A DNA stretch of 64,000 bases from Fluviibacter phosphoraccumulans (GTDB taxonomy: Bacteria; Pseudomonadota; Gammaproteobacteria; Burkholderiales; Rhodocyclaceae): positions 1,302,001 through 1,366,000 of the forward strand of contig NZ_AP019011.1 of the NCBI RefSeq assembly GCF_016110345.1. Direction: 5' to 3'. Below the pieces are notes generated by a model. That model ran no database searches and had not been told where the DNA came from. It saw nothing but the letters and a program-made list of their open reading frames with translations. The number at the start of each line of letters is the position of its first letter. The first letter of the stretch is position 1. Below are positions 1 through 7,009 of the stretch, piece by piece. The position numbers were made by a program, and so were the translations under genes.

Positions 1-65
1 TGACGTATCAATGAGGGTGTCTAGTCGAAGGTGATTGATCGCACTGATCATATTATCGAATAAGC

Positions 66-1262
66 TTAATAAGCAGTAGTAGATGCTGTATGTATCAGCA
101 TCGATTCAAATTGATTCACCACATTCGGCCAGTTTTCTTTGACAGCCCTATCACGGGCCAGATGCCTCATCTGATTGTAGGCCAGCTTGTTTTCTCTGAA
201 TATCTTATGCAATGCGATTGCCGCCCTATGAAAATCTTTGTCATGGTCAAGCGGGGCCAGCAAACCATTCTGTCCTGGCGTGACATACTGAGTCGCTGCC
301 GCGTAATCAAAAGCGACAATCGGCAAACCACTGGCCATGGCTTCCAAGGTGACGTTACCAAAAGTCTCCGTTTTACTCGGAAAAACGAAAAGATCACCTG
401 AGGCATAATGCGTCGCCAGATCAACGCCAAGACGCACACCACTTAGCACTGCATTGGGGACACGAGCGGCGATCTGAGCGCTTTCGGGGCCATCCCCCAC
501 CAGGACCAGCCGGACTTTTGAATCTATTTTGACGATAGATTCAAAGGTACTAATGAGCAAATCCAGATTCTTCTCTGCAGCCAACCGACCTACATGCACG
601 ATGACAAAATCGTCATCCGTAACACCCCAGGAGGAACGCAGTTCACGTGAACGACGATCCGGCGTATAAAGTTCTGCATTGACCCCGCGCGACAACACCC
701 GGACGTTTTTGAATCCAATCGAGGTCAGTTCATGCTTCATGCGCTCAGTCGGCACAGTGGTTAATCCAGTTTTGTTATGGAATTTTTTAAGATAGCCGAC
801 GATAGGTCGCTTGAGCCAACCAATGCCGTAATGCTGGCTATAGCTGTGAAAGTTTGTTCTAAAATCGGAACTGACCGGAATTTTTAATTTCCTGGCCGCT
901 TCAAGCGCAGACCATCCTAAAGGGCCTTCCGTGACGATATGCACCAGGTCTGGCCGTCTTTTAGACCATTGGCTCACCAAACGCTTTTTGGCCGGCAACC
1001 CCATTTTAAGATTCGGATAATTCGGAATGGGCAAGCCCAAGGTCAGTAACTCCTGCAACTCGGCGCGTGGTGCTGCCGTTTTATCGGATTGTTGCCGAGG
1101 CCGTATCAACTGAATATCATGGTTTAACGCACATAACCCCTCGACAAATCGCGACAACGACAGTGCAACACCATTCACTTCAGGCGGATAGGTCTCAGTA
1201 ACAATCGCCAGCCGCAGTGATTTTTTGGGTGCTGCCAGTTGCTCGATAACGATGGAGTCCAT
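66..1262 (-). CDS. GT4-family glycosyltransferase, probable membrane glycolipid synthase
   Basis: This 398-residue protein has the two-Rossmann-fold GT-B architecture. The N-terminal acceptor side carries TETYPPEVNGVALS near residue 23. The C-terminal nucleotide-sugar side carries the EX7E motif in KTETFGNVTLEAMASG near residue 305. It resembles the second GT4 enzyme at 14157 (shared EVNGV/QVNGV, TEGPLG, SRGV, VFPSKT). The family includes alpha-mannosyltransferases and diacylglycerol glycosyltransferases; the sugar cannot be read from sequence. The ATG at 1262 lacks a clear Shine-Dalgarno sequence. It diverges from the membrane protein at 1435, and a PhoB-box-like array lies upstream, so phosphate-starvation induction is inferred. 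Confidence 0.85.
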   Translation of the reverse strand: MDSIVIEQLAAPKKSLRLAIVTETYPPEVNGVALSLSRFVEGLCALNHDIQLIRPRQQSDKTAAPRAELQELLTLGLPIPNYPNLKMGLPAKKRLVSQWSKRRPDLVHIVTEGPLGWSALEAARKLKIPVSSDFRTNFHSYSQHYGIGWLKRPIVGYLKKFHNKTGLTTVPTERMKHELTSIGFKNVRVLSRGVNAELYTPDRRSRELRSSWGVTDDDFVIVHVGRLAAEKNLDLLISTFESIVKIDSKVRLVLVGDGPESAQIAARVPNAVLSGVRLGVDLATHYASGDLFVFPSKTETFGNVTLEAMASGLPIVAFDYAAATQYVTPGQNGLLAPLDHDKDFHRAAIALHKIFRENKLAYNQMRHLARDRAVKENWPNVVNQFESMLIHTASTTAY

Positions 1263-1288
1263 GATGGTCGCAAGTAAAAATATGGCCC

Positions 1289-1333
1289 ATCATCACGGAA
1301 AGACGTAACAGATTTCTTACTGAACGTTGACAA
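1289..1333 (-). promoter_or_regulatory. Candidate Pho-box promoter of the glycosyltransferase
   Basis: On the minus strand three heptamers, TTGTCAA (1333-1327), CAGTAAG (1322-1316) and CTGTTAC (1311-1305), recur at exact 11-bp spacing. They match the PhoB consensus CTGTCAT/C at 5, 4 and 6 of 7 positions. Ten nucleotides later comes GATGAT (1294-1289), a 4/6 match to a -10 hexamer, placing the transcript start about 20 nt before the ATG. The same layout occurs at 13269 and 16118. The motif is degenerate and was found by eye. Confidence 0.5.
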
Positions 1334-1434
1334 ATTTATTAAATCTTAAACGTCATCAAATCCTATTGAATCCTTAACACTACGGTAGCAATCGCCTCTT
1401 ATCGTTAGATCACTTTATTTAATTCGGAGGCCTC

Positions 1435-2061
1435 ATGCGGGATTTTTTAGCCACGTTGAACGAACAACGTTGGGATGATCATCGCTACTATCACCAAAGC
1501 CGTATCAATCAGACACTACACTTCTTGAGTGCAGCTGGTTTTCTGGTGGCTTACAGCATGATTTTTTCAGATCCGGCGATGGCCGCTATTATCGGCTGGG
1601 TGTGGTCGATGGGCACACGACAATCCGGGCACTTCTTCTTTGAACCACAAGGCTACGACAAGGTTAATCAGGCCACGAATGAATACAAAGAAGCCATCAA
1701 GGTGGGCTACAACCTGAATCGCAAAGTAATACTGATTAGCATCTGGCTGCTCTCTCCTTTTCTCCTGCTGGTCAGTCCAACGCTTTTTGGATTGATGACC
1801 CCTGCGGACACGATCAAACAAACAATGGACCAGATCGGCATGATCTGGTTGTTCATTGCAGTTGCTGGCCTGCTCTTTAGAACGATGCACCTGTTCTTTA
1901 TCCGCGACATTAAAACCGGCCTGGTTTGGATGACTAAAATCCTGACCGATCCGTTGCACGATCTGAAGATGTATTACAAAGCCCCTTTTTATCTCATGCG
2001 TGGCCAGTTAATTGATCCTATGGATCACGTTGTCCACGAAAAACTCGAAGTCACCGCCTGA
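1435..2061 (+). CDS. Multi-pass membrane protein, possibly DUF962/Mpo1-like
   Basis: This is a 208-residue integral membrane protein with about four hydrophobic segments (around 30-58, 98-120, 136-156 and a weaker C-terminal one). A conserved-looking histidine set, H16, H20 and H29 with N25, is followed by GHFFFE at 65-70. That pattern recalls the DUF962/Mpo1 family of Fe(II)-dependent fatty-acid dioxygenases, but the match is only motif-level. The start is well supported by CGGAGG just upstream. It is divergent from the glycosyltransferase and ends at a strong terminator, so it forms a single-gene unit. A role in lipid metabolism is inference. Confidence 0.7.
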   Translation: MRDFLATLNEQRWDDHRYYHQSRINQTLHFLSAAGFLVAYSMIFSDPAMAAIIGWVWSMGTRQSGHFFFEPQGYDKVNQATNEYKEAIKVGYNLNRKVILISIWLLSPFLLLVSPTLFGLMTPADTIKQTMDQIGMIWLFIAVAGLLFRTMHLFFIRDIKTGLVWMTKILTDPLHDLKMYYKAPFYLMRGQLIDPMDHVVHEKLEVTA

Positions 2062-2080
2062 CATCAGGCTGCGCATAAAA

Positions 2081-2111
2081 TAGCCCTGGCAGTTGCCAGG
2101 GCTATTTTTTT
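2081..2111 (+). terminator. Rho-independent terminator
   Basis: A perfect 10-bp stem, TAGCCCTGGC pairing with GCCAGGGCTA across an AGTT loop, is followed by seven T residues. It ends the membrane-protein gene at 2061. It also lies 10 nt beyond the stop of the convergent aminotransferase. Confidence 0.9.
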
Positions 2112-2120
2112 GTCTGAGGA

Positions 2121-3782
2121 TTAGTTAAATTTAGCTTTAAGCAGTTCAGAAAAAATAGATCGTTTGATCGATTTATTGGTTAAGGTAGTTCCCTGCCACC
2201 ACCAACCATCCCAGCACATGCGACGGGCCGCTTTCATAAATTTATTGCTCACCACCGTAAAATCGGCATCTGTATAGTTCAAGCTAAATATGAAGCGCCC
2301 CGTACCCACCCAGCTCAGGAGTAACCCTTCCGACTTGAGGTAGTACTGCAGCATCCAGTTATAACGAGACGGTTGGATGTAACTTACCGTCCATATGCTG
2401 GACATATTAGACACGCGCACAGGCAGACCTTCTGCTTCCAGACGCTGATTAAACGCATCGGCACGCGTATTCCAGCAATTTTCCAGGTTGGCGTAGATCA
2501 GGCGTACATCAAAGTCGTTAAGACGCTCGAGAAAAACCTGCATTGCGCCCATGACGTAGGGATGAGAGTTAAACGTACCGCGAGCAAAGCAAATGTCAGC
2601 CGGCTTGTCATCACGAAAGCGTTTCATCAGATCTTTACGGCCACACACAACACCCACAGGCAATCCTCCGCCCAGAGTTTTTCCGTATGTCACCATATCT
2701 GCACGAACACCAAAATACTCTTGAGCACCACCGGGAGCCAACCGGAATCCGACGAACACTTCGTCGAAAATCAACACAATGCCATGGCGCGTACACACAT
2801 CACGAAGTTGGTGTAACCAGGTAGCGTAGGCCGCACGATCAAAACCTGCTTGACGACTGCTATCGACCAATGAACTATCACCCGGAGCCGATTTATTCGG
2901 ATGCAATGCCTGCAGAGGATTGACCAGTACACAGGCAATATCTTTGCGCGCTGCCAGCACCTTTAAAGTACGCTCAGACATATCCTCAAGCGTGTAGGTA
3001 CGACCTGGCGGCAAAGGATTACCTACACCGGGTTGCACATCTTCCCACCACCCATGATAAGCACCACAGAAGCGCACCAAATTTTTGCGGCCGGTGTGAT
3101 ATCTGGCTAAACGAACGGCTTGCATAACGGCTTCTGTGCCCGACATGTGAAACGAGACTTCGTCCAACCCGGAAATAGTTTTTAAACGCTCTGCATTATC
3201 AAAAACAATCGGATGATACGAGCCGAGCACCGGCCCCAGATTTTCAACTCGACGAGCCCCTTCAGCAATACAGGCTTTGTAGAAATCGTAACCAAAGACA
3301 TTGACACCGTAAGAGCCTGTTAAATCAAAGAAGGTATTTCCATCCAGGTCTTCGACCGTAACACCGGCGCTTGCATTAAGAAATGAGCCGGATGGCAAAC
3401 GTGTCTTGAGATAACGAGAAAACTGAAACGGCACTCGATAGCTGCCGGTGAACTGCAAATCAGAAATCGACTCAGCGGCCATTTTTGTCAGCGCAGCAGA
3501 ACGCACATATTGTTTTGCATAAAAAGCAGAGAGCTTGTCCAACGCTTTCTTCCGCTTTAGAACAATTTCCGAAGGCGCATCATCTGCCGCAAAAAATCTT
3601 GTTTCATCGTAGTCATAAAACGGTATTAATCGAGAGATACGCTTAGCCATCCTCGAATGACCCGCTAATGATCGGTGTTTGGCTCGAGAAAGCTGTAGAC
3701 GCTTTTTCAAACTTGGTACGACCGAGGTAACCGCACCGACTACAGCGGCACTGACGAGTACATTCTGCAATAAATTATCCAT
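2121..3782 (-). CDS. Class III PLP-dependent aminotransferase with N-terminal extension
   Basis: The 553-residue protein has the fold-type I class III signature. SGTEAVMQA (214-222) and AYHGWW (241-246) line the cofactor pocket, D340-E341 is the PLP-pyridine aspartate region, and K368 in TYGKTLGGGLP is the Schiff-base lysine. It is longer than glutamate-1-semialdehyde aminotransferase or ordinary omega-aminotransferases (about 430-460). About 140 residues precede the catalytic domain, beginning with a hydrophobic stretch (7-24) that could be a membrane anchor. It is divergent from phosphatidylserine decarboxylase with only 33 bp between starts; GGGG precedes the ATG. Substrate unknown. It is unlikely to be the haem-pathway HemL. 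Confidence 0.8.
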   Translation of the reverse strand: MDNLLQNVLVSAAVVGAVTSVVPSLKKRLQLSRAKHRSLAGHSRMAKRISRLIPFYDYDETRFFAADDAPSEIVLKRKKALDKLSAFYAKQYVRSAALTKMAAESISDLQFTGSYRVPFQFSRYLKTRLPSGSFLNASAGVTVEDLDGNTFFDLTGSYGVNVFGYDFYKACIAEGARRVENLGPVLGSYHPIVFDNAERLKTISGLDEVSFHMSGTEAVMQAVRLARYHTGRKNLVRFCGAYHGWWEDVQPGVGNPLPPGRTYTLEDMSERTLKVLAARKDIACVLVNPLQALHPNKSAPGDSSLVDSSRQAGFDRAAYATWLHQLRDVCTRHGIVLIFDEVFVGFRLAPGGAQEYFGVRADMVTYGKTLGGGLPVGVVCGRKDLMKRFRDDKPADICFARGTFNSHPYVMGAMQVFLERLNDFDVRLIYANLENCWNTRADAFNQRLEAEGLPVRVSNMSSIWTVSYIQPSRYNWMLQYYLKSEGLLLSWVGTGRFIFSLNYTDADFTVVSNKFMKAARRMCWDGWWWQGTTLTNKSIKRSIFSELLKAKFN

Positions 3783-3815
3783 CCCCGTTTTTTATCGAAT
3801 ACTCATTACAAGCAC

Positions 3816-4697
3816 ATGAAATTCAGAGCGATTCTCAGCAAATTTCTTTTGCAGGAAGATTTAAACTTCTTGCTGACCAATCGAATTCCCAGGCGTTTCT
3901 TGACACGCTTCATGGGCTGGTTCAGCAAACTGGACAACTGCGTCATCCGCTATTTGTCAATCAGCACCTGGAAATTTTTTTCCGCGGTAGATCTGTCTGA
4001 TGCGGCTAAAACGCATTTCGACAGTCTGCACGATGCCTTTATCCGTTCACTCAAGCCCGGTGCCCGCACCATAACACTCGATCCCAATATCTTGGTCAGC
4101 CCTTGTGATGGCATCATTGGTGCTCATGGCCTCATTGAAAACACACAAGTCTTTCAAGCCAAGGGCTTTCCCTACAGCCTGCGGGACTTGCTGCCCAACG
4201 ATAGTCTGAGTAAGGAGTTTGCTAGCGGCTCATACGTCACGATACGAATTACGGCAGGCATGTATCACCGCTTTCATGCACCATTAGATTGCTACATAAC
4301 CAAGGTCACTTATATTTCTGGAGACACATGGAACGTCAATCCGATTGCGTTGAAGCGTGTCGAAAAGCTCTTCTGCAAGAATGAACGCGCTGTTATCGAA
4401 AGCAGCTTCATTGCACCAGAATCACAAACGCAGCATCGGTTTCTGATGGTACCTGTCGCCGCTGTTCTAGTTGCTAGCATTCGTTTGCACTTCATCGATG
4501 TGCTCCTGAATCTTCACTACAAGGGTGCCAACGTGCTGAGCTGTGATGCAAATTATCATAAAGGAGAAGAACTCGGATGGTTCGAGCATGGCTCTACGAT
4601 CATTCTGATCTGTCCCCTCGGATTCCACTTGGTCGACAATATCACAGAAGGTCAGCCCATCCGCATGGGGGAGCCACTGATGTCCGTCAGCGGCTAA
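3816..4697 (+). CDS. Phosphatidylserine decarboxylase proenzyme (PSD)
   Basis: This 293-residue protein belongs to the pyruvoyl-dependent PSD family, which converts phosphatidylserine to phosphatidylethanolamine at the inner membrane. The expected residues are visible: D98 in SPCDG, H151 and H154 in YHRFHAP, and the self-cleavage pair G259-S260 in EHGST, where Ser260 would become the pyruvoyl group. The N-terminal about 60 residues are basic and amphipathic rather than a clear transmembrane helix. It shares a 33-bp divergent control region with the class III aminotransferase. That pairing is unusual and hints at a linked head-group pathway, or the enzyme may simply be the housekeeping PSD. 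Confidence 0.88.
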   Translation: MKFRAILSKFLLQEDLNFLLTNRIPRRFLTRFMGWFSKLDNCVIRYLSISTWKFFSAVDLSDAAKTHFDSLHDAFIRSLKPGARTITLDPNILVSPCDGIIGAHGLIENTQVFQAKGFPYSLRDLLPNDSLSKEFASGSYVTIRITAGMYHRFHAPLDCYITKVTYISGDTWNVNPIALKRVEKLFCKNERAVIESSFIAPESQTQHRFLMVPVAAVLVASIRLHFIDVLLNLHYKGANVLSCDANYHKGEELGWFEHGSTIILICPLGFHLVDNITEGQPIRMGEPLMSVSG

Positions 4698-4759
4698 TTG
4701 ACGGTAACGCTCGGTTCCTTTTTTTGACTTATTGGCGACTTAACTTGGACTGACTATCC

Positions 4760-5218
4760 TCAAAATTCCTTGAGCATCAACGCACGACCATCCTTACAGG
4801 TTTCGCTTACTTGAGCAAAGCCAAACTGCTTTAATCTGTCGATTTTTGCCGTAGAGACAATAACACGCCCTGATTGGTAGTTTTCCTTCAACCAGTCTAA
4901 CCTCAGCTTGATTAAATTTTTGCCAATCCCTCGACCACGATACCCGGCATGTACTGCAGAAAGATAGAGTGCATGTGTATGAGAGGCCCAATCTAGCGCT
5001 TTGACGCCGCCCGCACCCACAACGTGGCCTTGTGATTCAGCAATAAAGAATTGACGGTAAAAAGGCTTCTGTGATGGCCTAAGTTCATCCGTTAAGCGCT
5101 TGACGGTATAGCGCTCGCGATCTGAAAAGCAACTTGAAAACAACTCAATTGTCTTAATCACTTGTTCGGCATGATTGACATTCAGTGTTACAAATTGAAT
5201 CTTCTTGGTTCTGCCCAT
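4760..5218 (-). CDS. GNAT-family N-acetyltransferase
   Basis: A 152-residue single GNAT domain. The acetyl-CoA pyrophosphate-binding motif A is clear as GYRGRGIGKNLI (about residues 92-103), preceded by the strand HALYLSAVH. The substrate is not predictable. It is the last gene of a minus-strand unit after the winged-helix protein (4 nt gap) and the phasin-like protein. No signal peptide or membrane segment is present. Confidence 0.82.
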   Translation of the reverse strand: MGRTKKIQFVTLNVNHAEQVIKTIELFSSCFSDRERYTVKRLTDELRPSQKPFYRQFFIAESQGHVVGAGGVKALDWASHTHALYLSAVHAGYRGRGIGKNLIKLRLDWLKENYQSGRVIVSTAKIDRLKQFGFAQVSETCKDGRALMLKEF

Positions 5219-5222
5219 TAGG

Positions 5223-5516
5223 CTATCTCAAGCGAAATCGCTGTCCAAACCCCTCTGGACCAATGGCCTCAACAGAACCTTGCCTCACCAGCTTAGCCAA
5301 GATTTTTTTCACCCTTGAGTCGTAGTCCAGAATCGCTTCGGAGATATCCGCCAGGCGCATAGGTGTTGTGGCGCCTTTCAAGCAGCACAGGACTCGCTCA
5401 GCAAGAGGACCTTTCGTTAATGCGCTTGACGTCGTCGTGCCAAAGCGGACCAAGCGACCTGCGCTCAACTTGGGCATAGTCGGACGAAGCAACAACTCTG
5501 CAAGCATAGATGTCAC
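5223..5516 (-). CDS. Small winged-helix-like protein, function unknown
   Basis: This 97-residue protein has a C-terminal half that reads like a winged helix: LADISEAILDYDSRVKKILA resembles helix-turn-helix, then VRQGSVEAI resembles the wing. The first 35 residues are low complexity. A GTG start at 5516 is preferred because AAGGA lies 8 nt upstream; an ATG at 5507 is the alternative. It sits 5 nt after the phasin-like gene and 4 nt before the GNAT gene, so all three are probably co-transcribed. No specific family recognised. Confidence 0.6.
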   Translation of the reverse strand: MTSMLAELLLRPTMPKLSAGRLVRFGTTTSSALTKGPLAERVLCCLKGATTPMRLADISEAILDYDSRVKKILAKLVRQGSVEAIGPEGFGQRFRLR

Positions 5517-5521
5517 AAATA

Positions 5522-6079
5522 TTATCCTTGGCTCGTATGAGTTTTGGCTGGAGCCCTACGACGAACGGGAGACGAAGTTGGCTCAACACTAACGGCCTCA
5601 GACTTTTCATGAGCTTCTAAATTGGCTTTTGCCACATTTAATAGCGCGTCTTCTGCTTGAGTCACTGTAGCCAGTGCCGCTGTTACCGAATTGAGATTGC
5701 CAGCAAACGCTTCTGGCAAATCTTTCTTCAGCTTACTGACTAATTCATCCGTCAAGGCATTGAACCCCGCGGCATGTTGTTGTACCGCCTCCAGTAACAA
5801 CTGGTTGAACTGTGTATTTTTTTCAAGATGATGATCAAACCACTTAAGCATCAGCTTTTGATGCGTACCGTCATCAGCATGGACCGACCAAAATGAATCC
5901 AAGTCAGGTTTACCCTCGTTCAAGCGATGTGCACTTGGGTGCAGCAACGCTTTACCCAATAGATACTGTCCCTCTAGGTAGCTGGATACCAAATCGAGAT
6001 ACGCTTGAGAGGTAGTTTTTCCCAACTCAAGATTTTGTTCACGCAAGTTGTGTAATGACTTCAGGTAGTAAGCAAACAT
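5522..6079 (-). CDS. Phasin-like helical protein
   Basis: The 185-residue product is almost entirely amphipathic helix without membrane segments. Repeated Gln/Leu/Ala heptads occupy roughly 20-150, with a basic, Pro/Ala-rich tail (PVRRRAPAKTH). The layout resembles phasins, which coat polyhydroxyalkanoate granules, but no diagnostic motif is seen and no PHA gene is nearby. The ATG at 6079 is chosen because AGGAGG lies 6 nt upstream; the ATG at 6085 would abut the ribosome site. It is the first gene of the three-gene minus-strand unit. Confidence 0.6.
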   Translation of the reverse strand: MFAYYLKSLHNLREQNLELGKTTSQAYLDLVSSYLEGQYLLGKALLHPSAHRLNEGKPDLDSFWSVHADDGTHQKLMLKWFDHHLEKNTQFNQLLLEAVQQHAAGFNALTDELVSKLKKDLPEAFAGNLNSVTAALATVTQAEDALLNVAKANLEAHEKSEAVSVEPTSSPVRRRAPAKTHTSQG

Positions 6080-6175
6080 GGTCATCCTCCTCGTTTGTTT
6101 ACAAAATACCTGCCGAAGATTTCAAATTGATGACCTCAACACGCACCTTAGGATATCGAAGTTACCGGGTGATAG

Positions 6176-6209
6176 TTGTGTGCATCAAACAGTACGATAA
6201 AATCGTACT
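6176..6209 (+). promoter_or_regulatory. Promoter with perfect palindrome abutting the ykgJ-like start
   Basis: AGTACGAT (6191-6198), three A residues, then ATCGTACT (6202-6209) form a perfect 8-bp inverted repeat ending at the base before the ATG. TAAAAT (6198-6203) inside it reads as a -10 box, with TTGTGT (6176-6181) 16 nt upstream as -35. The predicted transcript start, about 6210, coincides with the ATG, implying a leaderless mRNA. A repressor bound to the palindrome would block initiation. Confidence 0.5.
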
Positions 6210-6605
6210 ATGAAAAATTCTAAAGTTAACTACGATTGCGCCAAGTGTCCTGGGTATTGCTGCAGCTACCCCAGAATTGAAGTCACTAAAAAAGACATCG
6301 AGCGGCTTGCCGAACACTTCAAAATCAGTGCCACCCAAGCGAAATCACAATTTACGGAACGCTATGAGTTCATAGGTGATCGCCCTGAAGATCATGTCAA
6401 AGAACAGATCTTGCGGCACAAAAAAGACCATATTTACAAATCAACGTGCCAGTTTTTGGACCAAGACCAACGACGCTGCAGCATCTATGAGGCACGCCCA
6501 ACGGTCTGTAGACAGTTTCCAGATGGTAAGAAGTGTGGCTACTACGGCTTCCTGAAGTTTGAACGAAAGGCGCAAGGGGATAAAAACTTTATCCCGACCG
6601 CATAA
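6210..6605 (+). CDS. YkgJ-family cysteine-cluster protein
   Basis: The 131-residue protein has the Cys pattern of the YkgJ (Zn/Fe-S cluster-binding) family: C10, C13, C17, C18 in CAKCPGYCC, then C80, C90, C100 and C109, including CSIYEARPTVC. Family members are thought to bind a metal or iron-sulfur cluster; their reaction is mostly unknown. No signal peptide. The ATG at 6210 has no Shine-Dalgarno sequence and lies directly after a perfect palindrome containing a -10-like box, so leaderless, repressor-controlled expression is plausible. Confidence 0.82.
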   Translation: MKNSKVNYDCAKCPGYCCSYPRIEVTKKDIERLAEHFKISATQAKSQFTERYEFIGDRPEDHVKEQILRHKKDHIYKSTCQFLDQDQRRCSIYEARPTVCRQFPDGKKCGYYGFLKFERKAQGDKNFIPTA

Positions 6606-6638
6606 TTTCAGGCTTTATTTTTTAGCGCCAACCGGGAT

Positions 6639-6666
6639 AGAGGGCTGTTCAGTGACTACGCCCTCT
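6639..6666 (+). terminator. Possible weak terminator after the ykgJ-like gene
   Basis: AGAGGGC (6639-6645) pairs with GCCCTCT (6660-6666) across a 14-nt loop, followed by a short TTC tract rather than a full U-run. It separates two convergent genes. The long loop and poor T-tract make it uncertain. Confidence 0.35.
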
Positions 6667-6696
6667 TTCTCAGATTGGTCCATCAAGACCTAAAGA

Positions 6697-6870
6697 CTAC
6701 TTCTTAAGCACGTCATCCCGAAAGTTTTTGAAGCGCTTAACGGCTAGCTTATAGCCATCTTCATAGCCATTACGGTAGCCGGAACCACCGAGCAACTTAT
6801 TGTAGTTAGGCTTATCTTTCAAGATTTTTTCCAACTGTTCAAGCGCTTGAGCAAGTGTATTGTCTGCCAT
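6697..6870 (-). CDS. Small hypothetical protein (57 aa)
   Basis: This short basic protein starts MADNTLAQALEQLEKI and carries a Gly/Tyr-rich centre (GGSGYRNGYEDGYK) before a basic helix. The ATG at 6870 is preferred over the in-frame ATG at 6894 because AAGGAAA lies about 7 nt upstream of it. I do not recognise a family. It stands alone: the YkgJ-like gene converges on it, and arsA, also on the minus strand, ends 7.0 kb into the window with about 140 nt between. Confidence 0.6.
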   Translation of the reverse strand: MADNTLAQALEQLEKILKDKPNYNKLLGGSGYRNGYEDGYKLAVKRFKNFRDDVLKK

Positions 6871-7009
6871 GATTGATTTCCTTTTGTTGAACAACCGTAA
6901 CGTACACTTTTGAAGCGTTTTTCTCTACCTTGCCGCGATTAATGTTTTGTTACATTTTTATGGCGATACAAGTTAATTTTTAGAGTTGCTTTACAGATCG
7001 AAACTAAAT

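Noticed and set aside
1345..1434. Pho box for the membrane-protein gene at 1435
   Set aside because: Only one GTCAT core (1352-1356) is seen and neighbouring 11-bp registers do not match.
4698..4740. Terminator after PSD
   Set aside because: A T-run is present near 4722-4728 but no stable stem precedes it.
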